64,000 bases of DNA. It comes from Prochlorococcus sp. AG-442-M23. Lineage in GTDB: Bacteria; Cyanobacteriota; Cyanobacteriia; PCC-6307; Cyanobiaceae. The stretch spans positions 124,001 through 188,000 of the forward strand of contig QCPW01000003.1 of NCBI GenBank assembly GCA_003209655.1, read 5' to 3'. Positions 1 through 9,730 of this stretch are shown piece by piece. The notes under the pieces are model-generated. The model was given only the letters and a program-made list of their open reading frames with translations, ran no database searches and was not told where the DNA came from. Numbering within the stretch: the stretch's first letter is position 1; the number at the start of each line of letters is the position of its first letter. The position numbers and the translations under genes are program-made.

Positions 1-270
1 AAAGATCTCAGAGTCACAACTTTGCAGAATATTGGGAAAAAAATAACTGATCAATTCAAACGTTATTCCTTAAAAATCAAACCTTATGACCTTAGACATG
101 CGTGGGCAGTTAGGACAATTTTCTATGATCTGCCTGATACTGTTGCAGCAAGAATGATGGGACATTCCGTTAGTTTACACACACAAACATACCATCACTG
201 GATAACAAAACGTGATCAACAACAAGCAGTCAATAATGCACTTTCAAAACATCAAAAACGCGAAATTTAA
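1..270 (+). CDS. Tyrosine recombinase/phage integrase family, C-terminal part (cut by window edge)
   Basis: The frame is open from the first base, so only the last 89 residues are visible. They hold the catalytic C-terminus of a tyrosine recombinase: a box II motif YDLRHAWAVR (arginine kept, the usual first histidine replaced by tyrosine), a box III MMGHS histidine, and the nucleophile tyrosine in HTQTYHHW. The family cuts and rejoins DNA through a covalent 3'-phosphotyrosine. The frame ends cleanly 31 bases before cobO, with no sign of decay. No att repeats or cargo are visible on this side. It could be a relic of an island or a domesticated recombinase; the missing upstream part would decide. 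Confidence 0.8.
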   Translation, partial: KDLRVTTLQNIGKKITDQFKRYSLKIKPYDLRHAWAVRTIFYDLPDTVAARMMGHSVSLHTQTYHHWITKRDQQQAVNNALSKHQKREI

Positions 271-301
271 AATAACTATAATCAAAAATAAAACAAACCC
301 T

Positions 302-997
302 ATGCCGGAAAAAGAAAAAACTTCCTCACAAAAAATAACTAAACTCGATATTGAAGCTAAAGAAATTGGGATAGGGGGAAAGTTATCTCCTGAAACTGAT
401 GAGAGGCTTTACAAAAAAAGAATGCAAAAAAGAAAAGATATTCAATCAAAAAGGTTACAAGAAAGGAAGACAAAAAAAGGTTTACTAATTGTTTTCACAG
501 GAAATGGGAAAGGGAAAACAACTGCCTCCCTCGGAATGGCTCTAAGAACTATTGGCCATGGTCATAAAGTTGCTATCATTCAATTTATTAAGGGCGGTTG
601 GACTACTGGTGAAGCAAAAGCTCTTAAAAATTTATCTTCCAATATTTCTTGGCATTCATTAGGAGAGGGTTTCACTTGGGAAACACAAGATAGAGTTAGA
701 GATGAAGAATTAGTTAGGGAAGCTTGGGAGCTGGCAAAAACATACATGAAAAATGAATCTTATAAACTTATAATTCTTGATGAAATAAATATCGCGACAA
801 AACTTGGATATCTTTCTCCCGAAGAAATAATTAACTTTATACAAACTCTAAATGTTAGAAAAAATCATATTGTTTTAACTGGAAGAGGAGCTTCCGAAAC
901 AATTATTAATCAAGCTGATCTTGTGACAGAAATGAAATTAATTAAACACCCTTTTAAAGAGCAAGGTATTAAAGCTCAAGCATGTGTTGAATTTTAA
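302..997 (+). CDS. cobO: Cob(I)alamin adenosyltransferase (CobO/BtuR family)
   Basis: This enzyme transfers the adenosyl group of ATP to cobalt in corrinoids, a late step of adenosylcobalamin synthesis in the cytoplasm. The core carries a P-loop (FTGNGKGKTT) and a Walker-B-like strand (LIILDEIN), typical of CobO. The frame is open from 212, but the ATG at 302 is preferred: it avoids overlap with the integrase and gives 231 residues. The first ~55 residues are a charged, Lys/Glu-rich extension before the P-loop. cobK and cobM lie elsewhere in the window, so B12 genes are scattered rather than clustered. Confidence 0.9.
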   Translation: MPEKEKTSSQKITKLDIEAKEIGIGGKLSPETDERLYKKRMQKRKDIQSKRLQERKTKKGLLIVFTGNGKGKTTASLGMALRTIGHGHKVAIIQFIKGGWTTGEAKALKNLSSNISWHSLGEGFTWETQDRVRDEELVREAWELAKTYMKNESYKLIILDEINIATKLGYLSPEEIINFIQTLNVRKNHIVLTGRGASETIINQADLVTEMKLIKHPFKEQGIKAQACVEF

Positions 998-1125
998 AAT
1001 AATTAAGCAAAAATCTATTAATATTTTTTCTTTGATAGAGAAATGTTTAAAGACGCAAGAAATACTTTACTAAAAAAAGAAATTCCTTACATTACTTGCT
1101 AAGGTCTTAAAAGTATAATTATTGA

Positions 1126-1830
1126 ATGACTTACAAAAGAGTACTTTTAAAGCTTAGCGGTGAAGCACTAATGGGTGATAAGCCATATGGAATAGACCCA
1201 GCTATAGTCCAATCAATAGCTGAGGATGTAGAGAAAGTTGTTGCAAAAAATATTGAACTTGCAATTGTTGTTGGTGGGGGCAACATATTTAGAGGATTGA
1301 AAGGTTCTGCCGATGGCATGGACAGAGCTACAGCTGATTACGTAGGAATGTTGGCAACAGTTATGAACGCTATTTCCCTTCAAGATGGATTAGAAAGAGT
1401 TGGAGTAGAAACAAGGGTACAAACCGCGATAGAGATGCAAGAAATTGCTGAACCTTACATTAGGCGGAGAGCTATGAGGCATCTTGAAAAAGGGAGAGTT
1501 GTTGTTTTTGGTGGGGGTTGCGGGAATCCATTTTTTACAACTGATACTACCGCCGCATTAAGAGCAGCCGAAATAAATGCTGAAGTTGTTATGAAGGCAA
1601 CAAAAGTTGATGGGGTTTATGATCGTGATCCTAATAAATTCAATGAAGCAAAAAAGTTCTCCTCTCTGAGTTATCAGCAAGTTCTTAGTGATGAAATTGC
1701 TGTGATGGATAGTACTGCTATTGCTTTATGCAAAGATAATAATATTCCCATCATGGTTTTTGATATTTTCAAAAAAGGAAATATCTCCAAAGCTGTTGCA
1801 GGAGACTCTATAGGATCTTTAATAAGCTAA
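1126..1830 (+). CDS. pyrH: UMP kinase
   Basis: Phosphorylates UMP to UDP with ATP in pyrimidine synthesis. It belongs to the bacterial hexameric amino-acid-kinase-fold family rather than the eukaryotic UMP/CMP kinases. The 234-residue length is typical. Visible motifs are KLSGEAL near the N-terminus (phosphate binding), GGGNIFRG (residues ~47-54) and [11 protein letters not shown] (~131-141). The ribosome recycling factor gene follows within 30 bases, the common bacterial pyrH-frr order, so the two are probably co-transcribed. Confidence 0.96.
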   Translation: MTYKRVLLKLSGEALMGDKPYGIDPAIVQSIAEDVEKVVAKNIELAIVVGGGNIFRGLKGSADGMDRATADYVGMLATVMNAISLQDGLERVGVETRVQTAIEMQEIAEPYIRRRAMRHLEKGRVVVFGGGCGNPFFTTDTTAALRAAEINAEVVMKATKVDGVYDRDPNKFNEAKKFSSLSYQQVLSDEIAVMDSTAIALCKDNNIPIMVFDIFKKGNISKAVAGDSIGSLIS

Positions 1831-1858
1831 AGCTTATTTAAATTACTTTTTGTTAATT

Positions 1859-2407
1859 ATGAAAGAACAAGAAATTCAATCAAATATGAATAAAACTGTT
1901 GAAGCCACTCAAAGAAACTTTAATACCATAAGGACTGGAAGAGCTAACGCTTCACTGCTAGACAGAATTAGCGTTGAATATTACGGAGCAGAAACCCCTA
2001 TTAAATCTCTTGCTTCAATAGCAACCGTAGATTCACAAACAATTTCAATACAGCCATTCGATATTTCTTGCTTACAAGCTATTGAAAAAGCAATCTCAGT
2101 AAGTGATTTAGGTATGACACCTAATAACGATGGAAAAGTAATAAGAATAAATGTACCCCCATTAACTGAGGAAAGAAGAAAAGAGTTCTGTAAGTTAGCT
2201 TCTAAATATGCAGAGGAAGGTAAAATTGCCCTAAGAAATATCAGAAGAGATTCTGTTGACAAGGAAAAGAGAGATGAAAAAGAAGGTTTAATTTCAATAG
2301 ATGAATCAAGAGATAATCAATCAGAAATACAAAAAATTACTGACAAATATATTTCTTTAATAGAAACTAAATTATCTGAAAAAGAAAAAGAAATACTAAA
2401 AGTTTGA
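1859..2407 (+). CDS. frr: Ribosome recycling factor
   Basis: Splits post-termination ribosomes together with EF-G. The 182-residue product has the expected two-domain layout: a long helical bundle made by both ends, including the family signature [10 protein letters not shown] near residues 22-31, and an inserted beta domain. An in-frame TTG lies at 1850, but the ATG at 1859 gives the canonical N-terminus (MKEQEIQ). It follows pyrH, and its stop codon overlaps the TTG start of the next flavoprotein gene by four bases, which suggests translational coupling. Confidence 0.95.
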   Translation: MKEQEIQSNMNKTVEATQRNFNTIRTGRANASLLDRISVEYYGAETPIKSLASIATVDSQTISIQPFDISCLQAIEKAISVSDLGMTPNNDGKVIRINVPPLTEERRKEFCKLASKYAEEGKIALRNIRRDSVDKEKRDEKEGLISIDESRDNQSEIQKITDKYISLIETKLSEKEKEILKV

Positions 2408-3537
2408 CAGTATTTGACGTCATTATTATTGGAGGTGGCCTATCAGGATCTTCAACCGCCCTGAATTTATCAAAAAAAGGTTATTCGGTTTTAATTATAG
2501 AAAAGGAAAAATTAGGAGACATTAAACCATGCGCAGGGGGTATGGCATCTTCAATGAAGAAATTTCTCCCATTAAATATAGATCAAGCTATAGAATCTAA
2601 GATTAAAAATGTTGAATTTAGATGGAAGGCATCGGATAATGTTGTCGCTGACCTCTCTGGCGAATCTCCTTTTTGGATAATTAGAAGAGAAAAATTAGAT
2701 CAATTATTACTTGATGAAGCTTTAAAGTATGGTAGCGAGATCATTATGCCCGCCCAGGTAGAAAAAATAACATCACAAAATAAGACTTGGATTATAAATT
2801 GCAGCAATAAAGTTATATATAAATCAAAATTCCTTGTTATTGCTGATGGTTCTCAATCTCGATGGGCAGGACATTTTAAACTAGGTCCGAGAAACCCAAA
2901 ATTTGCAAATACTATAGCCTTAAGATTAAAAGGATTAGGAAATCTACCTAGAGATGCCGCAAGATTTGAGTTTGGATATGTTAAATACGGATTTGCCTGG
3001 GCATTTCCATTAGAAGATTGTGTCAACATTGGCTTAGGAACGTTTATAAATAATAAGGTTTTAAAAGATGATGCCCTTAATAATATAATTATAAAAAGTT
3101 TCGGATTTGAAGATTTATCTTTTAAAGCAATCCAAAAAAAACTTAGAATTTGGAATGGAATACACAAGCTTAATGGGGATAGAGTGGTCGTGGTAGGTGA
3201 TGCAGCTTCCCTTTGCGATCCGTTTTTAGCTGAAGGGATAAGACCTTCTTTAATTAGTAGTCATTATGCTGCAGAAAGTATCGATCAATGTTTAACTTCA
3301 AATAATAATGATTTAAATAATTATTCCGCAAACATTAATAATGAATGGGGGAAATCAATGGCATGGGGAAAGAGAATTGCTCAAATTTTTTATAGATTCC
3401 CTAAAACAGGGTATCAATTAGGGGTAAAAAGAAAAACTGCTCCTAAACGTATCGCTCAAATATTATCAGGCGAAATGAGTTATGAAGATATCGCGAAAAG
3501 AGTTATAAAGAGACTTTTGACCAATAGCGAAACTTAA
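2404..3537 (+). CDS. FAD-dependent oxidoreductase, geranylgeranyl reductase family
   Basis: A 377-residue flavoprotein of the ChlP-like geranylgeranyl reductase family. The N-terminus has a Rossmann FAD motif ([10 protein letters not shown], residues ~8-17), followed by KPCAGG, which matches the KPCGG block of this family. The second FAD block [14 protein letters not shown] lies near residues 263-276. Members saturate prenyl chains of chlorophyll, tocopherol or other lipids; the substrate here is unknown, and the true chlP may be elsewhere. It starts with TTG overlapping the frr stop, and no nearby ATG preserves the FAD motif. Confidence 0.8.
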   Translation: MTVFDVIIIGGGLSGSSTALNLSKKGYSVLIIEKEKLGDIKPCAGGMASSMKKFLPLNIDQAIESKIKNVEFRWKASDNVVADLSGESPFWIIRREKLDQLLLDEALKYGSEIIMPAQVEKITSQNKTWIINCSNKVIYKSKFLVIADGSQSRWAGHFKLGPRNPKFANTIALRLKGLGNLPRDAARFEFGYVKYGFAWAFPLEDCVNIGLGTFINNKVLKDDALNNIIIKSFGFEDLSFKAIQKKLRIWNGIHKLNGDRVVVVGDAASLCDPFLAEGIRPSLISSHYAAESIDQCLTSNNNDLNNYSANINNEWGKSMAWGKRIAQIFYRFPKTGYQLGVKRKTAPKRIAQILSGEMSYEDIAKRVIKRLLTNSET

Positions 3538-3560
3538 CCTTCTTTTTTGATAGATTAAAT

Positions 3561-4562
3561 CTACTTTGCCGAAATTAATTCTTGATTATTAATTTCTGAG
3601 AATCTTTTTAATAATAATTCTTCTAAATCTTCAATTGCTTTACTAAAACCTGTTATTCCCTCACTAAGTTTCTCACTAGCCATTTGATCATCCAACATAC
3701 TTAATCTGAAATCTTTCTCATCAAATTTATAATCAATAGAGCTTTTCGTGTGAGTATTTTTATCTAATTTTTTGATTAAATCCCCTTCTTCTATGCTTAG
3801 TTGATCTAAAAATTTTGGGGCAATAGTAAGAAGGTCACATCCCGCTAATGCTTTTATTTCATCAATATTTCTAAAGCTTGCGCCCATTACTTCAGTTTTA
3901 AATCCTTTCTCTTTGAAGTAATTATATATTTTGGTTACTGAAATAACACCTGGGTCTTCATTTGCTGAAAAATTATCTTTACCTGTTTTTGCTTTATACC
4001 AATCCAATATTCGCCCAACGAAAGGTGAGATTAAGGTAATTTTTGCATTCGCACAAGTTACAGCTTGGCAAAAGTTAAAAAGTAAAGTCAAATTGCATTT
4101 AATACCTTCTTTTTCCAAAATTTCAGCTGCTTTAATTCCTTCCCAAGTTGAAGCTATTTTGATCAAAATTCTTTCTTTATCTATTCCAAAACTTTTATAG
4201 TGATTTATTAACTTTCGCCCTTTTCTAACTGTAGCTTCAGTATCAAAACTAAGTCTTGCGTCAACTTCTGTAGATACTCTCCCTGAAATAAGATTAAGAA
4301 TCTCTTTACCGAAAAATACTGAGACTTGATCAATCGCCTCTTCAATTAAATCATTTTCAGAAAAGCCATTAGGCAAAGATTTCCTAGAACTTTCCAAAGC
4401 TTGATCTATTAATTTTACATAATCCGGATTTTTAGCCGCAGCTAAAATTAGAGAAGGATTAGTAGTAGCATCTCTGGGTTGAAACTTTTTAATAGCATCT
4501 AAATCTCCAGTATCTGCAACAACAGTAGTAATAGAAGATAATTGTTCTAAAATTGACTTCAT
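3561..4562 (-). CDS. tal: Transaldolase
   Basis: Moves a three-carbon dihydroxyacetone unit between sugar phosphates in the non-oxidative pentose phosphate pathway. The 333-residue protein resembles the TalB class. The Schiff-base lysine is K135 in [18 protein letters not shown] lies at residues 31-38, and a serine/asparagine-rich phosphate site follows. In cyanobacteria this enzyme is linked to night-time oxidative pentose phosphate flux. The gene converges with the flavoprotein gene; the 23-base gap overlaps a small inverted repeat (TAGATT/AATCTA, 3551-3563) that reaches into the tal stop. Confidence 0.94.
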   Translation of the reverse strand: MKSILEQLSSITTVVADTGDLDAIKKFQPRDATTNPSLILAAAKNPDYVKLIDQALESSRKSLPNGFSENDLIEEAIDQVSVFFGKEILNLISGRVSTEVDARLSFDTEATVRKGRKLINHYKSFGIDKERILIKIASTWEGIKAAEILEKEGIKCNLTLLFNFCQAVTCANAKITLISPFVGRILDWYKAKTGKDNFSANEDPGVISVTKIYNYFKEKGFKTEVMGASFRNIDEIKALAGCDLLTIAPKFLDQLSIEEGDLIKKLDKNTHTKSSIDYKFDEKDFRLSMLDDQMASEKLSEGITGFSKAIEDLEELLLKRFSEINNQELISAK

Positions 4563-4652
4563 TCCTAGATAATCATATTTATCTTCACGTTAACCTCATT
4601 TTTAAATGAATTCATCAAATGATGAACTAATTAACTAAATAAACGTATAATT

Positions 4653-6404
4653 TCAGGGTTTTTTAACAATTAATCTATCCTTTTGAATTTCTGGAGGTAT
4701 TTTTTCAATAACAATTAGGCTTTCTATGATTTCTTTCGCCACAGGTACTGCAACTGTAGAACCATAAGCATAAGCTTTGGAGGGTTCATCAATAACAACA
4801 AGGACAACATACTTAGGTTTATTTATAGGAAAAGTAGCTACAAAACTACATACTTTCTTACTTGTATATCTTCCACGAATCGCCTTTTGAGAGGTTCCAG
4901 TTTTCCCTCCTATTCTATATCCCTCAATTTTCGCTCCAATTCCACTGCCCTTATTAACAACACTCTCCATCCATTCAAGAACTATTCTTGTTACCTCATC
5001 AGAAAAGATTTCTTCTTGAGAATTATTTTTAAGGTATTGTTTAAAATTTAAAGTAACATGAGGAATTACTTCAACTCCCCCATTTGCGAGAACAGCATGA
5101 AGTTGAGCTAATTTCAACGGCGAGATGGAAAATCCTTTCCCGAAAGAAGCAACTGCTGGCTCAATTGATTGACTAACAAAAATATCTTTTGACTTTAAAT
5201 GACCTGCGGTAGATTCAAATAAATCTGTCTCTAAATTTTTACTAATCCCTAATTTATTAAGCCAATCCCAATAGTTTTTAGGTGGCAAATTTTGCATTAT
5301 TTTTACCATCCCAACATTACTTGAAACTTGTAAAACTTTTGGATAATCAATATATCCATTCCCCTTTTTATCCCAATTAGAAAGGGTCCATCCACCGACG
5401 TTAACCTTACCACTGTCTTCAACCAAGCCATCTTTCTGAATAACTTTTTCTTCTAATGCTAAGGCTAAATTTATCGGTTTAAAAGTCGAGCCTGGTTCAA
5501 ATAAATCTTGTGCATACCAACCTTTAAAAATTTCAGAATTATATTCCCAATATTTATTTGGATCGTAAGATGGAATGGAGGCTAATGACAAGATTTCACC
5601 ATTATTTACATTCATAACTATTGCGAAGCCTTTTTTTGCCCTCCACTTCGTCACATATTTACTTAAAGCTTTAAATGAAGCTTTTTGTAATCTTGAATCT
5701 ATTGTCAAACCTAAACTCTTATAGTCATTTATAAAATCTCTTGGGCCTGAATTATCTGGAAGAGGAGTTCCATCTCCCCCTTTCTTTACCAAATTACTTT
5801 TATTAAGTACTTTAATTTGATTATCCAAGTGCAGTTCTAAACCTGCCGAACCTTTATTATCATAATTAACAAAGCCAATAAGATTTGAATATAAATTGCG
5901 TTGAGGATAATATCTTTGAGAATATTTAACCAGATCCAGACCACTTATATGAAGGCTTTTGATCTTTTTTGCTTGACTCTCTGTTATTTGATCCTGCAAT
6001 TCTATACCTATCATTTTACTATTAAACTTTGACAAGAGAAATTCATCTTTTACTTTTAAAATTGGCGATAATTTATTAACCACTTCCTCAACACTTCTTA
6101 ATCTATTTGTTTTGTCTCCAGAGAAATTAAAGTATTTGGGATGAGCCCATAATTTATAAAGAGGTTTATCATAAGCAATTAATCTATTATTTCTATCAAC
6201 TATTGGTCTTCTACTATTTAAAGAACTAGTTTTAGTAAATTGAATTAATCTTGCTTTTTTTTGCAAGTCAGAAGCACTAAAAACCTGTAAGTTTACAAGC
6301 CTTCCAAAAAGCCCAAAAATTAATATTAAAAAGAATATGTAAGTAGCCTTAAACTTTTGAGCTTCAAGAGGTATCAGATTAACAATTTTCTTATGTCTTT
6401 TCAT
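4653..6404 (-). CDS. ftsI: FtsI-type peptidoglycan D,D-transpeptidase (class B penicillin-binding protein)
   Basis: Cross-links septal peptidoglycan at the outer face of the plasma membrane. It has 583 residues: a short cytoplasmic N-terminus, one membrane segment (about residues 20-40), a dimerisation region, then the transpeptidase domain. The three active-site motifs are present: STFK with nucleophile S306, SSN at 361-363 and KTG at 501-503. It starts directly after the stop of an FtsL-like gene, the usual ftsL-ftsI arrangement. FtsI (PBP3) fits better than an elongation-type PBP2, mainly because of that neighbour. Confidence 0.88.
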   Translation of the reverse strand: MKRHKKIVNLIPLEAQKFKATYIFFLILIFGLFGRLVNLQVFSASDLQKKARLIQFTKTSSLNSRRPIVDRNNRLIAYDKPLYKLWAHPKYFNFSGDKTNRLRSVEEVVNKLSPILKVKDEFLLSKFNSKMIGIELQDQITESQAKKIKSLHISGLDLVKYSQRYYPQRNLYSNLIGFVNYDNKGSAGLELHLDNQIKVLNKSNLVKKGGDGTPLPDNSGPRDFINDYKSLGLTIDSRLQKASFKALSKYVTKWRAKKGFAIVMNVNNGEILSLASIPSYDPNKYWEYNSEIFKGWYAQDLFEPGSTFKPINLALALEEKVIQKDGLVEDSGKVNVGGWTLSNWDKKGNGYIDYPKVLQVSSNVGMVKIMQNLPPKNYWDWLNKLGISKNLETDLFESTAGHLKSKDIFVSQSIEPAVASFGKGFSISPLKLAQLHAVLANGGVEVIPHVTLNFKQYLKNNSQEEIFSDEVTRIVLEWMESVVNKGSGIGAKIEGYRIGGKTGTSQKAIRGRYTSKKVCSFVATFPINKPKYVVLVVIDEPSKAYAYGSTVAVPVAKEIIESLIVIEKIPPEIQKDRLIVKKP

Positions 6405-6836
6405 TTAATAACCTCTTTGATATTTACTATCCCGGAATCCATCTTGAATATATTTTATATTTTTAATTAATTTATTTTCTCCCTTTTTATTATATTGCCT
6501 ATCAAAATAAATTAAATCTTTTGGAGTTGTTTTTTTAAATATATTTAGGGACTCAATTTGATTAATATAAAATTCTTCTGTCTTAGAAATATAATCTATA
6601 AGATTGTTATTTTTTGCTCTTGTTCTAGCTAGATCTTTATATATAGTTGACCATTTTGTTTGACTTTTAAAAGAAATAAAAGAAAAAATAAAAATCAAAC
6701 TGATTAATGAAATATTTATGCTATTAAATATTTTATGAATTAATCTTAAATTAAATGATAATTTTTTATGTGAACTTATTTGAGTAAAATATTGAAGATT
6801 TTTGTTTAAAGAATTTTCATTCTCAAATACATTCAT
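6405..6836 (-). CDS. Small single-pass membrane protein, FtsL-like candidate
   Basis: A 143-residue protein with a ~38-residue N-terminal tail, one strongly hydrophobic segment (residues ~39-55) and a charged extracytoplasmic part that could form helices. This matches the size and topology of FtsL-type divisome proteins, which diverge too far for recognition by sequence alone. Its TAA stop directly abuts the ATG of ftsI, so the two genes are almost certainly one transcript and perhaps translationally coupled. The function is inferred from position and topology only. Confidence 0.55.
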   Translation of the reverse strand: MNVFENENSLNKNLQYFTQISSHKKLSFNLRLIHKIFNSINISLISLIFIFSFISFKSQTKWSTIYKDLARTRAKNNNLIDYISKTEEFYINQIESLNIFKKTTPKDLIYFDRQYNKKGENKLIKNIKYIQDGFRDSKYQRGY

Positions 6837-6921
6837 CTCTCTGGATTATTAGAAATATAAAAAGTGTTATGAATTAAGTAAACATCTTTTAAATTATTAT
6901 GCAAGTAATGGATCTCAATCT

Positions 6922-8280
6922 TTATGTTCTCAACAAGATCAAGTTCAAAAATGTCATCCCATTCCATAAAGAATGCATTACCACAGTGGATGATAGTCTT
7001 CCTGAAATAAGTCTTGTAATCCCTAGTCCTATTCCTAAAGTAAATAATGGGGGCATTTCACTTACACTCAAATGAGCTAAAGCGAAGATAAATGCAGAGA
7101 TTGTAATACCCAATATTATTCCAAATTCTCTTGATAAAATTGGTAATAAAACTCCTCGGAAAATAACCTCCTCAAATAATGGCGCTAAAAATGTAGTAGT
7201 TATGAATAAAAGGATAAATGAAAATAAATTATTGTTGTTTAATACAATTTCAAGCAAAGGGTTACTACCATTTTGATTATCAATTAAAAGATTCATAATT
7301 AAAGACACCAATAAGACAAAAGGTATTATCATTAAAAATCCTTTAAATCCAGGAAATATCGCATTTTTGATTGGCAAAAAATTAAATTGAAAATAATCTT
7401 TTTTTAAATTAAATTCATTATCAAAAGCTTTTATTTGGTAAAAAATTATCAATAAAGGAGGTATTGCCATAAATAGATATCCAAAAAATATTTTTAATGA
7501 TTGTGTTAATTCTATTGATAGATTAGAGGAAATCAATTCAACTAAGGTGATTGAGAATAAAGGAGAAATAACTTCACCTAGTACAACAAATCCTCCTGAA
7601 ATCAATAAAACCATATCTAATAAATCTAAATCTAAGGTTTTGTATTCTTTCCATTCAATTTTTCTTGAGGCTAAAACACTCCATAATGTTCTTAGCAAAA
7701 GTAAAGAGCCAATCAATATAGTTAAAAAAGGTATCAATCTAATAGCTATTAATTTTAAAAACATTTTTTTTGCAAGTATGTTTGTTATTAGTTGACTTTC
7801 ATCAAAATCAAATCTTTTGCTCATCAAGTGGTAGATAAATTTATCCTCTTTAAACAAATTTATTAAATCATCATTGAGCTTATATGAATTATCCTCAAAG
7901 CTTTTTTTTAAATTTTCTACTAATAATTTATATTTTTTGTTATCAAAGCTATTAAAGTCTTCATTATTTATTTTTATTTCATTACTTTTAGAGGAAATTA
8001 TCCAAATTAATTTATTCCTTTCTGTTAATTGATCAAAAGAAATCTCATTAAGCGAATTTTTAATTTCTTCGATTGGATCATTTATAAAAAGCAAATTTTT
8101 AAATTTTATTGGTATTGCAGGCAAAGCTAATTCAGCAATTTCTTTTTCTTTTTGACTTATATCAAAACTAACTGATGGTCTACTAAGGCTATCTCGAAGC
8201 CCTTGTTGCCAGACAAAAAAAGTTATGATTAAAGAAATTAAAGCCAAAAATAATTTTGTCTTAGAAATATTTTTATTCAT
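6922..8280 (-). CDS. CPBP family intramembrane glutamic protease
   Basis: A multipass membrane protein with the three CPBP (Abi/Rce1-like) motifs near the C-terminus: EEVIFRG, FALAHLS and HSLWNG, which carry the glutamate and histidines of the active site. A long soluble N-terminal part (roughly residues 30-160) sits between the first hydrophobic segment and the membrane core. The ATG at 8280 gives 452 residues and starts MNKNISK; a more upstream start at 8301 would add seven residues. The family includes prenyl-CAAX proteases and bacterial proteins of unknown substrate. The gene is divergent from the phosphatase gene across a region holding a perfect 12-bp inverted repeat. Confidence 0.8.
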   Translation of the reverse strand: MNKNISKTKLFLALISLIITFFVWQQGLRDSLSRPSVSFDISQKEKEIAELALPAIPIKFKNLLFINDPIEEIKNSLNEISFDQLTERNKLIWIISSKSNEIKINNEDFNSFDNKKYKLLVENLKKSFEDNSYKLNDDLINLFKEDKFIYHLMSKRFDFDESQLITNILAKKMFLKLIAIRLIPFLTILIGSLLLLRTLWSVLASRKIEWKEYKTLDLDLLDMVLLISGGFVVLGEVISPLFSITLVELISSNLSIELTQSLKIFFGYLFMAIPPLLIIFYQIKAFDNEFNLKKDYFQFNFLPIKNAIFPGFKGFLMIIPFVLLVSLIMNLLIDNQNGSNPLLEIVLNNNNLFSFILLFITTTFLAPLFEEVIFRGVLLPILSREFGIILGITISAFIFALAHLSVSEMPPLFTLGIGLGITRLISGRLSSTVVMHSLWNGMTFLNLILLRT

Positions 8281-8343
8281 ATATTTAATAATAAAACGCA
8301 AGGATAAATTTTGTTTTCATTGAAATATCTAATAATCATATAT

Positions 8344-8377
8344 CTATTTTTATCACGTCATGAGATGATAAAAATAG
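8344..8377. promoter_or_regulatory. Perfect 12-bp inverted repeat in divergent promoter region (candidate operator)
   Basis: Arms CTATTTTTATCA (8344-8355) and TGATAAAAATAG (8366-8377) pair perfectly around a 10-base loop that itself contains the palindrome TCATGA. It lies between the divergent CPBP protease and phosphatase genes, 22 bases before the phosphatase ATG, and directly precedes a TATAAA sequence. It could be an operator or a leader hairpin. The lack of a T-tract on either side argues against a terminator. Confidence 0.4.
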
Positions 8378-8399
8378 TATAAATTTTAAATCCATATTA

Positions 8400-9728
8400 A
8401 TGAATATTAGATTAATTTTAGTCAGGCATGGACTCAGCAGTTTTAATGAAAAAGGCTTAATTCAAGGGAGGACAGATGATTCATATTTAACGAGAAAGGG
8501 ATATGAAGAGGCATTTAAATCTGGGGAGGCATTATCAGGTATCAATTTCGATAAGATATATTCATCTCCACTTGTAAGAGCATCTGAGACGGCAAAAACG
8601 ATTCAAAAAAAATTAAAAGGCGAAAATAATATTATTTATGACAAAAATTTGCTTGAGGTTGATCTTAGTTCATGGTCTGGTTTCACCATTAACGAAATAA
8701 AAAATAAATATCCAGATGAATTCCTTATTTGGAAAAATAATCCTGAAAATTTAAAGTTAGAAAGTAAAGATAATTTAGCCTATTTCCCAATTCAAGAATT
8801 ATTTTGTCAAGCAAATCAATTTATTAAAAATATTTTAAAAATCAATCTAGAAAAAAATGTAGCCAATATTTTAGTTATTGGTCATAATGCAATTCTTAGA
8901 TGCCTAATTCTTTCATTAATCGGAAAACCTATAAGAGGCTTCAGAAAAATAAAGTTAGATAATGCTTCTTTTTCAATTCTAAATATATTAAAGGAAGGAG
9001 ATGAATATAAAACACAAGTCGAGTGTTTGAACCAAACTTCACATCTAAATAAAAAAATACCTGATCAAATTGGAGACTCCAGAATATTTCTTGTAAGGCA
9101 TGGTGAAACCAACTGGAATAAAGAGGGGAGATTCCAAGGGCAAATTAATATCCCTTTAAATAAAAATGGGAGAAATCAAGCAAAAAAGGCTTCTGAATAT
9201 TTAAGTGAAGTTAAGTTCAACAAAGCTTTTTCCAGTTCAATGGATAGACCATATGAGACAGCAAAAATAATACTTCAAAATAATACAGATCTAGAAATAA
9301 CAAAGATTGAGAAACTCGTAGAGATAAGCCATGGATTGTGGGAAGGAAAATTAGAGAGTGAAATTAAGGAACAATGGCCTGAATTACTTAAAAAATGGCA
9401 TGAAAAACCAGAAGATGTAATTATGCCTGAAGGAGAGTGCATAGAAGAAGTATCTAAAAGGTCAATTAAGGCATGGGGAGAAATTTGTTTAGCTCAAAAG
9501 AATAAAGATTTAACATTATTAGTGGCACATGATGCGGTCAACAAAACTCTTATTTGTAACATACTAGGAATTGATTTTTCCAAAATCTGGATGATAAAGC
9601 AAGGAAATGGAGGAATAACTATTATTGATCTTTTTGATGATCCACAAAAAGATCATGTTGTAAGTGCTCTAAATATAACAACACATCTTGGGGGGATATT
9701 AGATTCAACGGCTTCAGGGGCTCTTTAA
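8400..9728 (+). CDS. Tandem histidine phosphatase (phosphoglycerate-mutase-like), two domains
   Basis: A 442-residue protein made of two complete histidine phosphatase domains. The first has LVRHG at residues 7-11 and GHN near 161. The second has LVRHGE near residue 234 and AHD near 378. Both keep the phospho-accepting RHG histidine and the later histidine. Single-domain cofactor-independent relatives in cyanobacteria include metal-independent phosphoserine phosphatases, so a broad phosphatase role is at least as likely as glycolytic mutase activity. The pyrC-like gene starts three bases after its stop, so they are probably co-transcribed. Confidence 0.85.
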   Translation: MNIRLILVRHGLSSFNEKGLIQGRTDDSYLTRKGYEEAFKSGEALSGINFDKIYSSPLVRASETAKTIQKKLKGENNIIYDKNLLEVDLSSWSGFTINEIKNKYPDEFLIWKNNPENLKLESKDNLAYFPIQELFCQANQFIKNILKINLEKNVANILVIGHNAILRCLILSLIGKPIRGFRKIKLDNASFSILNILKEGDEYKTQVECLNQTSHLNKKIPDQIGDSRIFLVRHGETNWNKEGRFQGQINIPLNKNGRNQAKKASEYLSEVKFNKAFSSSMDRPYETAKIILQNNTDLEITKIEKLVEISHGLWEGKLESEIKEQWPELLKKWHEKPEDVIMPEGECIEEVSKRSIKAWGEICLAQKNKDLTLLVAHDAVNKTLICNILGIDFSKIWMIKQGNGGITIIDLFDDPQKDHVVSALNITTHLGGILDSTASGAL

Positions 9729-9730
9729 AA

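Noticed and set aside
212-301. Extended cobO start at 212
   Set aside because: It overlaps the integrase end by 59 bases and lacks family similarity; the ATG at 302 is cleaner.
1043-1105. 19-codon ATG frame between cobO and pyrH
   Set aside because: No ribosome-binding site, very short, lysine-rich composition expected from AT-rich DNA.
3551-3563. TAGATT/AATCTA inverted repeat at the tal stop
   Set aside because: Only six bases per arm and no T-tract; too short to call as a terminator in AT-rich DNA.
4611-4626. TTCATC/GATGAA inverted repeat upstream of ftsI/tal region
   Set aside because: Six-base arms are expected by chance at this base composition; no further support.
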